64,000 nt of DNA, taken from contig CM060922.1 of assembly GCA_030737875.1 (NCBI GenBank), forward strand, positions 760,875,603 to 760,939,602, read 5' to 3'. The stretch's first letter is position 1, and the number at the start of each line of letters is the position of its first letter. This document shows positions 11,283-22,990 of this stretch, piece by piece. The position numbers were made by a program, and so were the translations under genes. This stretch comes from Allium sativum (taxonomy: Eukaryota; Streptophyta; Magnoliopsida; Asparagales; Amaryllidaceae). The notes beneath the pieces are model-generated. The model was not told the DNA's origin. It made no database searches and worked only from the letters and a program-made list of their open reading frames with translations.

Positions 11283-12280
11283 ATGATTGAAACAAATCCA
11301 CCAAATTCTCCAAGATCATCAGCTAGATCATACCAGACCAGTGCTGAAAGCATAGAAGATCCTATTAAATCCATCATCAAGCCGCAAAGCAACATCATCT
11401 CAATCCAACTGGATGAATCCAATTATCTTCTATGGAAACTGCAAGTTGAAACATCAGCAAAAGGTTGTGGGTTGGAAGATTATCTCTATGGATCACAAAG
11501 AGTTCCAACAAAATACAACAGAGGTGCTGATAACAGTTTAATTCCTAATCAAGAGCATGCATCATATCAAAGGCATGACAATCTTGTTAGTGCATGGTTA
11601 ATGTCAACTGTAAGCTCATGTATCATGCCACAATTAATTGGCAGTAAGACATCTCATGATGTATGGACAGCCTTAGAAAGATCATTCACAAGTCAGTCTT
11701 CAGCAAGGGTGTTGCATTACAAAAAGCAATTACAGTCAATAAAGAAAGAAAACTCTAGTATGAATGAATGTCTTATGAAGGTGAAAAACTTATGTGATCA
11801 ACTTGCATGCACTGGAAACAGAATAGAAGAAAAGGAGCATGTGTTGTATATTGTTGGAGGATTAGAAGAATAGTATGAAGCTGTTGTTGCATTTATAACA
11901 TCTATTGAACCCACTCCTTCACTACAAAGTGTCTATTCTATGCCACTTACACATAAAGGAAGATTAATGCAAAAGAAAGATCTGATTATCGACCCCTCTG
12001 TCAATTATACTACTACTGGCAAAAACAAGAACCAATAGAATACAAGAAATCAAAACACTTACCAAAGAGGAGGCCAATCAAACAGAGGAATAGCTGGGGA
12101 TGGAATCCCAACAACAAATCAAAGTGCCAGATTTGTGAAAGGATTGGACACACAGCCAACAAATGTTATATCAAATTTGACAATAGTTTCAATGTGAACT
12201 AGCAAGGAAATAACAGCAATAAAAATAGCAATCCTAATGACAATATGGTCAACAGCCAAGTAGATGTTAAAAACAATTAA
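11283..12280 (+). pseudogene. copia gag (degenerate)
   Basis: Gag would form the cytoplasmic particle. The open part starts at ATG 11,283 and runs 196 codons: DESNYLLWKLQVETSAKG near residues 41-58, then VWTALERSFTSQSSARVLHYKKQL and a UBN2-type gag core to GLEE. A TAG follows at 11,871. Reading continues (YEAVVAFITSIEPTPSL), then shifts frame to a zinc knuckle of CX2CX4HX4C type, CQICERIGHTANKC (about 12,128-12,169). Further stops follow. The first ~90 codons are duplicated in inverted orientation at 9,721-9,984. Confidence 0.85.
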
Positions 12281-13465
12281 GAATCTACTTCAAACTCTGC
12301 CACTGCAGATGATATTCAAGATGAATCATGGTATCCAGGTTCAGGGGCTACATATCATGTCACTAATAATCTGAATAATTTGAATCTTGGCAATCGTGAA
12401 TACAAAGGTAAGCAATCTCCAATTATGGGTAATGGAAACTCAACAGTTATTTCTCATACTGGACATGCTAGTGTTAAGGGTGCTAAACAGATTTATCTAA
12501 ATAACTTGCTATGTGCACCACACATAAGAAAGAACTTAATCAGCATGTCACTGTGTGCCAAAGTTAATAAAGTGTTATTTGAATTTTACCCAAATCACTA
12601 TGTTGTTAGGGACATGCTGACTAGGAACATTTTATTGCAGGGTAGAGAACAAAATTGCCTATACAAGTTTGATTTTGGAAATCTCAGAAATACTGAGTTT
12701 AAAAGCAATTGTTGTAATGTGACTGAATTAGGCAGTAACAATGAATGCATGATGTTTGATTTGTGGCACTATAAGCTTGGACATTCAAGTTCAAGAATTA
12801 TGAAAGAATTTTATATAACAGTAATATCTCTGTTAATATTCCTAATGATTATGTGTACATATTGTCAAATGGGTAAGAGTCATAAATTACCATTCCCAAA
12901 TTCTGAATCTAAATTTTAAGCCCATTATAACTAATTGTTGTTGATTTTTGGGGTCCAGCACCTATTAATACTGACTATGGATACAACTACTATATTTCAT
13001 TTATTGATGCTCATTCAAGATATATGTGGATTTACTTCATGAAATCAAAATCTGACACTTGCAATATAGTAATTCAGTTTATATCTAGTGTTGAAAATCA
13101 GTTAAGTTACAACGTCAAAACTATGCAAAGTGATGGTGGCAAGGAATTTTTACCATTGAAAAATTACTTTTGCAAAAAAGGTATCACATATAGACTGACG
13201 TGTCCTCATACTTCTGAACAAAATGGGCTAATTGAGAGAAAACACAGACATATTGTTGAAACTGGACTCACACTGTTAGCATATGCATCAATGCCATTAA
13301 AATTCTGGCTTGATGCATTTGCAACAACTGTACCTCTTATTAATAGGTTGCCTACAAAAGTGCTTGATTTAAAATGTCCCATTGAGGTTTTGAATCAAAT
13401 CAAGCCTAATTATAATGATCTAAAAGTGTTTGGATGTTTGTGTTTTCCTCATATCAGACCATTTA
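12281..13465 (+). pseudogene. copia protease and integrase, interrupted by element A
   Basis: The protease site reads WYPGSGATYHVT (about 12,329-12,364), so the catalytic Asp of the usual D-S-G triad is Gly. A GAG-pre-integrase zinc region follows (LWHYKLGHSS and CTYCQMGKSHK, to ~12,895). After a TAA at 12,917 the integrase core continues: VDFWGP, MQSDGGKEF and NGLIERKH hold the D, D and E positions. The reading stops in FGCLCFPHIRPF where element A begins at 13,466. The protein continues at 51,574. Confidence 0.85.
13461..13465 (+). repeat. Left target site duplication of element A
   Basis: ATTTA here is repeated at 51,569-51,573, directly after the right LTR of element A. The copia integrase reading is restored when one copy is removed, which confirms the insertion limits. 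Confidence 0.95.
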
Positions 13466-15135
13466 TGTAACAACCTGAATTTTAATAACATGTTAAAACA
13501 AGAAATCAAGGTAAAATTAATTTTTAAAATGAGAATCAAGGGAAACGGGTTGCGCCAATGCGTTCGTCTCGGAATTCTACATGCGAGCCCAAGTTTTCGA
13601 AAATCGGAGTCCGGATGAAGAAGTTATGGCCTGTAGAAGATTCAGCAAATTTCAGGCAGCACAGGACCAGGCAGGTCGACCTGGGAGTCGAACTAGGGGT
13701 CAGGTCGAACATGTGGTCGACCTTAGGGTCGACCTACCCCCAGGTCGACCATGTGGCCGAGCTCCCCCCTTACAGGATGACCTGGTCAGCCCGTTTTGAC
13801 CCAGAACTCATTTTTGAAGCCTGAGACGTGTTTTGATGGTCCAGATTGATTCTAGGGTTAATCTAAGGGTCTAAACTAGTTGCTACACCTATAAAAACAC
13901 CCTTAGACCTAACCTAATTCACAACAAATCATTCTTACACTGTTATGCTACTGAACTCCCTCTTGAACCATGGCCGCCGCTCCCAAATTAAAGCTTAAGC
14001 ATTTAAACTCGATTCAAATCAAAGAACAATGCTTTAACAATGGTCCAAACAATAAATCAACATTCTACAACAAATTCAGTTCTTAATTCATTAGCCATGC
14101 TCTGTAAGTTCTAGTTGTTTTTAGATTTAAACATTTAATTATAATATGGCCATGAAATAAAGTGGAATTGGATTTTAAGTATGTTTATCGATTCAGACCT
14201 ATTTCTGTTGCTTCTTGAATCTTGAGTTTTTGAGACTTGTCTATCTTTATTCTCATTTCAATCTCATGATTTATTCGGCCTGTTGTAAATCAGTTTTCTT
14301 AAATTCATGTTGACATTATTATCAAGTTGTAATCTTCATGCCTGCGATGACGTTTTTCTCTCTGATCTTATTTTTATGCAAAATCTATCTTCCCCTATTT
14401 ATTTTCTTTTGATGAACCTTGGTCAATTTTGGACCTAGGCCTAAACCGCGATTTGCTTACGATTGAATATGGGGAAATGTTTGGGATATTACCTATTTGG
14501 ATATACGTGTTTGGCATAACATGAAATTGGAATTTGGGTATTGTCAATATAATTGAAATTGCAAGTTTGACCATTGGCATAATTAATTTGGCATGAAGTG
14601 GGCATATAAATTGAATCACAAGTTCGGGCATATGTAAATTAAATCAAAAGATTAGGCTTATGATTGGGCATAAGTAGAATTGGGAATTTGAACATAAAAG
14701 CAATTGTAAACTTGATAATTGGCATAAATATGTATTATGAACTTGGGTAGTTGGCGTGTGTTGTAATAAAAAGATTATAGTTTGGGATAACTACATTATG
14801 AATCATGATTTGGGTTTATTTGGACATGAAACTTGATACATGTAATCTTGGCTAGAACTTGATATGGGTAAAATGGCATAAATTTGGCATACATGTAAAT
14901 AAGCAAGAATTGGACATATGCAAACTGACTAGAATTGGGTATATATATAAATTGGCATGTAATTTGGAACTTGGGCTTATGTTTACTAATATGTAAAGAT
15001 GGGAATTTGAAACATGAAAATGACTGTGTATTGGATAATTGACTTGATCACAAACATGAACATTTTTATATGTTAAACACATGAACTGATATTGGGGTTT
15101 TGGGTGGAATACGACCATTAATGAACCTTTGACAC

Positions 15136-15340
15136 GAGGTTAGACTCAGTTTGTGGTGTAAATCTGCCCGGAACCACCCGGCAAATCCAGTAGCCACAAA
15201 GTGTCAGTCTAATGTGAGAGGTCGAAGATCGAATTGTAGGCGTAATGATTTATGACACGAGGTTAGACTCAGTTTGTGGTGTAAATCTGCCCGGAACCGC
15301 TCGGCAAATCCAGTGGCCACAAAGTGAACGGTCTAGTGTG
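15136..15340 (+). other. Two paired-stem hairpins in the element A LTR
   Basis: Each unit is about 75 bp with an outer stem TTAGAC/GTCTAA, an inner stem TTTGTGG/CCACAAA and a GC-rich apex TGCCCGGAACC...CGGCA. Units lie at 15,140-15,212 and 15,263-15,336; the second has a one-base stem mismatch here but not in the right LTR (49,264-49,462). Equivalent pairs occur in the solo LTR (19,271-19,456) and in both LTRs of element D (53,125-53,335; 61,165-61,375). The role is unknown. Confidence 0.75.
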
Positions 15341-15399
15341 AGAGGTCATGTTTCGTTCGTCATAATGAATGAATTAAGGAATACTAACCATAATAAGAC

Positions 15400-16110
15400 A
15401 TAGGTATGGTTAGAGGGTTAGGTGGGATGACATGGAAATTTGACATGTAAATAGGGACCTAACCAGTATGAGTTAAGAACACGTAAAACTTATAAGTGTG
15501 AACTTAACCAATTTGACATGACATATGGGTGGGTTAAGTCAACATGAACCGATAAACGACACTTGGTAGGGTTAAGTCATGAATCGCTAGAAAATACTTA
15601 ACCATTATAGCATGTTAATTAGACAAGTGGATAAGGTTAAGTAAAGTGAGAACACCTAACTAATACAACGGGTTAATTAGACAAGTGGTTTCGGTTAAGT
15701 AATAAAACTTAACCAACATAACATGACAAGAAAGTAGGTTAGGTTAACTTGAATAGGTTGATAACACTTAACCGTTATAACATGACTAGCAGATGGGTTG
15801 GTTTAACTTGAATGGGTAGATAACACCGAACCGATACAACCTGATGTGTGGTAGGGTTAAGTAAATACACGAGGGTAACACTTAACCATTATAATATGGC
15901 TAGTGAATGGGGTTGAGTTAACATACACTTAACGAATCTAACGTGAGGTGTGGTAAGGGTTAAGTTAACACAAGGAATAACGCTTAACCAATGTAACAAG
16001 ACATGTGGTAGGGTTAAGTAACACAAGAAAGAACACTTAACCAAGGTAACATGATTGGGGGGGGGGGGTTAAGTTAACTTGAATGGATAACACTTAACCA
16101 ACCTGTGGGG
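15400..16110 (+). repeat. Tandem array of inverted GGTTAAGT / ACTTAACC units
   Basis: About a dozen diverged units of ~55-65 bp each carry GGTTAAGT and, some 25-35 bp later, its complement ACTTAACC, so each can fold. The array recurs in the right LTR of A (~49,530-50,225), the solo LTR (19,495-19,820) and element D LTRs (52,845-53,100; 60,885-61,140), so it is a feature of this LTR family. Confidence 0.75.
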
Positions 16111-17434
16111 TATACGAATAGACCCTAGGAAAAGCTAGTAGCGGGACCCGTTTCAGCAGTAACCCACATTAGGTATCAACGGTACCCTGAGCAAGGTAGG
16201 GTGGGGCAGGATTACTGGGCTGATTGTAAGCGGTCAAAACGGCGGCGGGAGATGCAGCAGTGCAGGTTCCGACGGACTATGGGCGTGCACATATTCCGAA
16301 GTGGAAAATTTAGCCACTGGGCATCAGTAGATATAAAGATGTGCATCATAAATGGTGTTGGGGTTGCCATCCTAGGGATTGATACACCCTAGGGTGGGAC
16401 CAACACAGGTATATACAAGTAGGGGGCCGCAAGAAATAGGTCGAGTAGGAGTCGATCGATTAGGGTAGTAAGGATACATCTAACACATTCATGGAAATTG
16501 GGCTGGTTGAGGTGAAACCCTCATATTAGATGTAGTCCTGAAGGCTACCACAACTACGGGGTTGGGATAACCTTAGTATATAACACATGTGAAACGTTGT
16601 AAGTAAGAGCCGATCAAATAGGTATGGTGGGGACACGAAACTGTCAATATGAGGTAGGACCCTCATCGTAGGATATGTACCTATAAAACTATCAGGTTGG
16701 TTATGTGGGATCACTTATCTTGAAATTATAACTAAGTAAACTAATTGGAACGCTAGTTAGGTGGTGCAGAGAATATAGGAAATCAAGGAAAATAGTGAAA
16801 TGGTGAAGCTTAGAAATCTTGCGATGTTATACATAATAGAAACCTTGCAATGTGATACTTGGTAGGAACCTTGTGATGATACTCTTGATAGGAAGCATGG
16901 GATGTTATACTTGATTCATCGTGCCTGTAGCTTACCTTGTCATCATGCTTATGTTTACTTTCAGTTTATTCATGCCATATTATCTTCATCTGTTTTTATG
17001 CTGAAAGTCACTAGGACTTACTCAGTCTTTATGACTGACCCGGTTTGTTTCGCCTCTTTTTCTTCCGTTCCCCCCCACCCAGGTTCGCAGGGTGGGAATA
17101 CAGCTTAGTTTGGATCTTACCAAGCCCCAAGGCTCTTTCATGTACGGCTTGGATTTCTCTTGGCTATGGCTTGCTTTGCTTTATTGGGGAACACTGCAGT
17201 TTATTTTTATGCTTCTTTGTTTTTGAGCAAGACAGATATTTTAGCTATGTAATTGAGTATTGGAAGTTGATGGGATTTTATTGTAAATAATTATATTTAA
17301 TAAATGATTTGAAGTACTTCTACTTTACTTTCCACTGTTTTTATATATGTCTGTCTTGTAATATTTCTGTTCCAGTACCCATAATTCTCCATTGAAGTTA
17401 AGGCATTCCCTTTGTGAGTGACCTCAACGGATGT

Positions 17435-20400
17435 TGTAACAACTCGTATTTTTATAACATGTTAAAACAAGAAATCAAGGCAGGATTAAATTTTAAAATC
17501 AGAATCAGGGAAAACGAGTTTTCAATAATCGGAGTCCTTATGAGGGAGATATGACCCTCCGAAGTTTCAGGAATTTTCAGAATAAAAAAACAGCTTGAAA
17601 TTCGAATTCGAAATTCGAATTCAAAACCCAGAACAGGCTGGGCGGGAAAATTCCCGTCCATGGACCAGGTCGACCTGGGGGTCGACTATAGTGTTGACCT
17701 CCCAGGGACCAGGTCGACCATAGTGTCGACCTGGGGGTCGACCTGCCTCCCGAACCCACTTCTTGAACCAGATGCATCCTGATGTATTTAGACTCGTTTT
17801 CTGACCAGATTCATCTGCCTAATCCTATTTAAACAGCTCCCTAGCCTCATTCTCTCCACACCATTTCTTTCTGTCCTTATGCTGCTTCTAAGATAATCAA
17901 AATAATAAGATAAAAAGGAAGAAAAAGGACTGCTCCTTCTCCATCAAGACTACGCTTAGGGATTTGCAAATTGGGGGATTTCAATTAGAACACGATCGAT
18001 CAAACAGAGATTCAACAATCAAATTCTGCTTTCTAATTCTCGATCCGCGCACTATAAGTTCAAGTTACTTTTAGATAAAAGCTGTAAATTTAATATCCAT
18101 GTTGCAAATTGGAATTGGATCTATGTATGGTAATTGATTCGTATCTATTCTTGTTCGTCTTGGATCTTGACTTTCGTGAATATTGCTTTGGACCTATTCA
18201 TGTTGTAAATCTAACTCTCTCGTGTCTATAACCTTAACATGCCTATGATGTTGAAACTATTGTTAATGGACAAGGACTATGACTGAGCACATAAGACTGC
18301 CTATGACTAATATGACCATGCCAATGACTATGACGGTGAACATAAGACTGCCTATGACTAATAAGACTATGCCTATGCCTATGACGGTGAACAAAAGACT
18401 GTTGCCTATGACTATGACAAGGACAATTGTGGCTAATCAACTATGACTCTTGACTATGAGAATTATTCCCTATAATTATGAACATAAGGCCATTATCTAG
18501 GACAATGAATTTGAAACCGTTACTGTTAATTGCCTATGACTATTGCCTAGAACTACTTTGGATAATTAACCATGACTATTGTGATTAATCGCTTAGGATT
18601 CTTAGTTACGAGATTTCTACCTATGACCATGACTATTAGGGTTAATTACCTGGGACTATTATAGTTGATTGAAACGCATGTTGTATACTGAATCTGCAGT
18701 TTGTTGGATCTCATACCAAGGGTGTGACTTGCTTAGTTTATTCACTATTATGTACACCAAAACCATAGGACCCATTATTCTTGTATTTGGCTTGCCTTTG
18801 CATGCCTTTTCTTTTGTGTCAGCGTTTACCATGACTATCACCTTATCTTGCTAGATTTGAAATCCTATATGCCGGTGATGTTGTAACCAATTATCTCAAG
18901 TTATGTCATGCTAGTCTTGTAACCCTTTTATTTGCTTTATGCTAGTCCCTTTTGCCTATCATAGTTTTGATGCTATTCCCTCTATTTTGAGATTTGGATT
19001 TATTTGTAGTATAGGTCGATTCACGTTCACGTGCGATGGGAATACGATTTGGGTAGAATAGGCAAAAACATGAATTGGTTATGAACATGAATTATGAACT
19101 TGATAAAAGGCAAAACTTGAAACATGAACGCTGTTACAACTTGAACCTGGATATGGACACGAACTTGACATCGACTTGACACGAAACTTGCCTTGAAAAC
19201 TTGACACGAACTTGACATGAATCTTGAACATGGTCATGACACTTAGAATGAACATGAAAATGGCCAACTCGAGGTTGGGTTGAGTTTGTAGTGTAAACCT
19301 GCCCGGAACCGCCCGGCAAATCCAGTGGCTACAAACAATAGGATCCAATGTGAGTAGTTGGTCATATCGCGCTTGAAACCCGAGATTAGACTGAGTTGTG
19401 GTGTAAATATGCCTGGAACCGCCCGGCATATCCAGTGACCACAACAACAGGTCTAATGTGAGAGGTTAAGGTGCATTAATGAATTAATGCCACATGATAT
19501 GGTTAAGTCATGAACATGAAAGACAACACTTAACCAACTTGAGACATGATTTGATAGGATTAAGTCATGAACCGCTTGAATATACTTAACCAATTTGAAA
19601 CGATGATTTGATAGGGTTAAGTCATGAACCGCTTGAATGTACTTAACCAATTTAACACTATGATTTGATAGGGTTAAGTCATGAACCGCTGGAATATACT
19701 TAACCAACTTGACACATGATTCGTAGGGCTAAGTCATGAACTTGAACGACAACACTTAGCCAATTTGACATGACACGTAGACGGGTTAAGTCTCGAATTT
19801 AAATGACAACACTTAACCTGCTGGACGGAAACCCTTGTTACGCGGTCCTTTTCAGCAGTAACCCACTAGATGTATCATGGTACCCTGGGACTAGGCAGGG
19901 TGGGGCACGATTACTGGGCTGATTGTAAGCGACCAGAACGACGGCTGTGTGGGTGCGCCAGTGTAGGTTCTAACGGAGTGCGGGCGTGCACACACTCTGG
20001 ACCAGAAAAAGAAGGCATTGGGCATCAGTAGGTTTATCTGTGCGTGCTTGATTCGTGTCGATGGTTGGCACCATAGGGCTTGATACACCCTATGGTGGAC
20101 CTAGCATAGGTGACTACATTTCGTGATTGGGCCGTATGACACAGACACATGAACGAGCTAGGACTTGTAGGGAGCCGATCGATTAATAGATCGTTACGTG
20201 GAATTCGTTAGGTAGTGTAATCCCTAGTGGTCCTAGGTGGCGTAAACCCTAATCGAATCTAGGAAACGTTCAATAGGTAGCATAATCCCTAGTGGCCCTA
20301 GGTGGCAAAAATCCTAGTTGAACACGCGATAGCTCATGATAAGGAAACCTAGCCAGAACAAGGGTGGCGGTCCCAACGATTTCAAGAATGGTGGCACTAC

Positions 20401-21170
20401 GTTGAAGTAGTATAGAAATACGTGATGAAACCCGTACGATATACGGCAAGGGACGGTACATATACATGGAAAGGAAGATACGTGTTGGGATACTAGTACA
20501 GTTGGTGCAGATAATTTAGGAAATCAGAGCAAAAAGATATCATTTTAATGGTGAAGCAGAGAAATCTTGCGAAACTATACTTAGTTCATCCTGAATGGGA
20601 ACCTTGCAATGTTACACATGACAGAAATCCTATGATGTTATTTTTAGTTATCATGCTTGTAGCTTATCTTGTCACCATGCTTATGTTTACTTTCAGTTTA
20701 TTCATGCCATGTTATCTTTACCTGTTTTTATGCTGAAAGTCACTAGGACTTACTCAGTCTTTATGACTGACCCAGTTTGTTTCGCCTCTTTTTCTTCCGT
20801 TCCCCCCAAGGTTCACAGGGTGGGAATACAGCTTAGTTTGGATCTTACCGAGCTCCAAGGCTATTTCATGAAGGCTTGTATTGCTCTTGGCTATGGCTTG
20901 CTTTGCTGCTTTATTGGGGAATGATTTATAACTATGGTTTTATGCTTCTTTACTATTGCAAGACAGATTTTCGATGTAATGGATTTAATAGTATTTTGAT
21001 GCAAAAGGCTTTAGACCTTTCTAGATTTTAAAGCAATGAAATTCGGTTCTTCTTCCGCTGTTTTATATGTTCTGTCTTGTAATATTTCTGTGTATGTTTA
21101 CCTAGATAATGCTCCACCAAAGCTAGTGCATTCTTTTTGTGAGTGACCTTAGCGGAGGTGGGGTGTTACA
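17435..21170 (+). mobile_element. Solo LTR of a chromovirus family related to A and D
   Basis: The 3,736 bp run starts TGTAACAACTCG and ends GGTGGGGTGTTACA, with a perfect 5 bp target duplication GATGT (17,430-17,434 and 21,171-21,175). No interior or second LTR is present, as expected after recombination between two LTRs. It shares the LTR start, GGTCGACC sites, hairpin pair and distal block with A and D but is clearly diverged. A TATGACTA-rich tandem stretch (18,260-18,660) is seen only here. Confidence 0.93.
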
Positions 21171-21188
21171 GATGTGGGGTGTTACATT

Positions 21189-21200
21189 TGGTATCAGAGC
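21189..21200 (+). promoter_or_regulatory. Primer binding site of element A
   Basis: Exact TGGTATCAGAGC follows the end of the left LTR (21,186) after two T residues, complementary to initiator tRNA-Met. Confidence 0.95.
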
Positions 21201-22990
21201 AGAAGGTTACCAGACTGGGCAAAAGCTTTTAAAAACCTTCTGAAATTATTTTCAAAACGTTTACAAAGAAGCATTTTTCTAAGAAAAGTTTTGTTTTACG
21301 AAAGGCATATTCCCCAAAGCCATATGCACTATCTTTGCTATTGCAAGACAGTTTCTTCTCTCTTTCTTTTTCACCATAGTTTTGTAGGTGTACGACACAT
21401 GTAGGAGGGCAAAGAAATTCCCAACTTCCATCTGTAGCCGCAATAGTTCCATCTGCGTCTAATCTTATTTCAGGCTTTGTAGAGTTCCCGTGCGATGGAG
21501 GTAGCTTTCTAGAAACTTGTCAACAAACTATACAAGGATAGTAAGAACAGGGATAAAGAACACAAGCCTAAGGATGAAAAAACTTGTTGATATGGCTTAA
21601 TCTACGAAGGAGGAAAAGGTGAAAGGAAAGAGGCCAAAGTGAGAGAATAATAAATCCCATGGCAAGAGAGAGTATCTTTAGTATGGTAAAAAGGGACATG
21701 TATTTAAGTATTATTGGACAAGGACAAGGGCAAAGAACAAGATCGTCGAGAGGGCAATTGTATGCTCTCACTACTAGCATACCTAAGAGAGGTGGTAACG
21801 TTTCTGTTAAAGGTTTAGCTTTTCTTTTCTATTATCCCGTTAGAACTTTGTTTTTGTACATTGCATCCTTTTAATTATGCTTCGATAGTTGAAGTCTTTG
21901 CACCCTAGTACTAGCGTAGTAGAGGATCCCATTTTTTGTCTCAAATCCTATTGGGGAATCAACTCATTTATTCATGACTTGTTTGGATTTGAGAATGTCT
22001 ATGCTAAGTGTTGAGTTTAGAAGTAATGCTTATGTTTTTGGGCAATGGGTTGATTCTAGGGATGGAGTGTTTGTCCAGAAATGATACCATTCTCGAGTAT
22101 GAAAAGAGGGTAGTTAGACTCTTGACTTGCCCCGGTAATGCTCTCGAAGTCTAGTGTAACCCTTAGGGTTTTGCCATGCTTAGTTACCTAGAATCTCTTG
22201 ACAAATTTATTGGTCCGCTTGAGTAATGTTCGCTATTATGGCGGATGGTTCATCTCGCTTATGCATGAGTTATAGAAAATCACCTTAGTAAGTACACTAG
22301 GCAACATGGTTGGCATTTGTTTATTTTTAAGAGATAATTCATTTATGTGGAATACATTCTAGTAAGTAAACGAGATCCAGGATTCACTAGTGAATTTTGG
22401 AGAGCTTGCATGAAACCATGCGTATGCAGTTATGTTTGAATCAGGTATACTAGAAAGAGAATAAGTGAAAGTGGAACGAGAGGCGACAGTGAAATGAGTT
22501 TCAACTCATATTTTGGAAAAAATAATTAAGAAGCTACGAAATTGTGAAGTTAAAGACGGTGAAAGCACAATGGAGTTAAGCTCAAGGAAATGCGACTCAG
22601 AAGATTGAAGACTAGATACACGCATCATATCTCTTTTTAAGAGTATATTCTTGATCCCTTTTTTCCTGTAGAGCTTATTTGCATGCTATCTTTTAAGCAT
22701 ATCCTCTCGGTCCTATTCTCCATCCTATTTCTGTTGCAAACCCCATAGGGAGTATGACTCATCTGTTAGTAATACATGTTGGGGCTTGAGGGTGTCCGTT
22801 GGGTTGACTAAACTTTTTGGGTTTTATAGGATATGGGCTGGTCTTAGGAAGGGATTTCTTGTGACAAAAAAGGAGTCCATCATGCTTAGTTTCCTAGAAA
22901 CATATATATTGGTTGGTTAATTCTTTGGGTATCAGTCTGATATTGATTTCGGTCTTCGGGGCTGGTGCTTAGGGAGTTCTTCTCCTAATC
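21201..22990 (+). pseudogene. Collapsed gag-pol of element A
   Basis: Short remnants match parts of the element D polyprotein in order, separated by deletions and stops. About 21,730-21,860: the gag/protease junction (KRGGNVSVKG and YPVRTLF). 21,900-22,215: protease body. 22,230-22,290: RT (MADGSSRLCMSYRK). 22,365-22,430: integrase (KRDPGFTSEFW). 22,520-22,640: chromodomain tail (TVKAQWS). Then a second protease-like block appears at 22,700-22,920 (PISVANPIGSMTHLLVI and GFIGYGLVLGRDFL), out of order. Nothing here could be translated into a working protein. Confidence 0.75.

Larger units (their letters stand above)
13466..17434 (+). repeat. Left LTR of element A (main part; last 11 bp at 21,176-21,186)
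   Basis: The LTR begins TGTAACAACCTGAATTTTAA. Notable internal parts: a cluster of GGTCGACC-like sites (13,670-13,760), two paired-stem hairpins (15,136-15,340), a tandem array of GGTTAAGT/ACTTAACC units (~15,400-16,110), a G run near 16,055, and a conserved stretch near 16,980-17,110. A solo LTR of a related family sits 11 bp before its end. Confidence 0.92.

Noticed and set aside
21189..21200. Possible tRNA-Met gene from TGGTATCAGAGC
   Set aside because: Only the 12-base primer complement is present, with no cloverleaf; the same holds at 10,787, 31,475 and 59,840.
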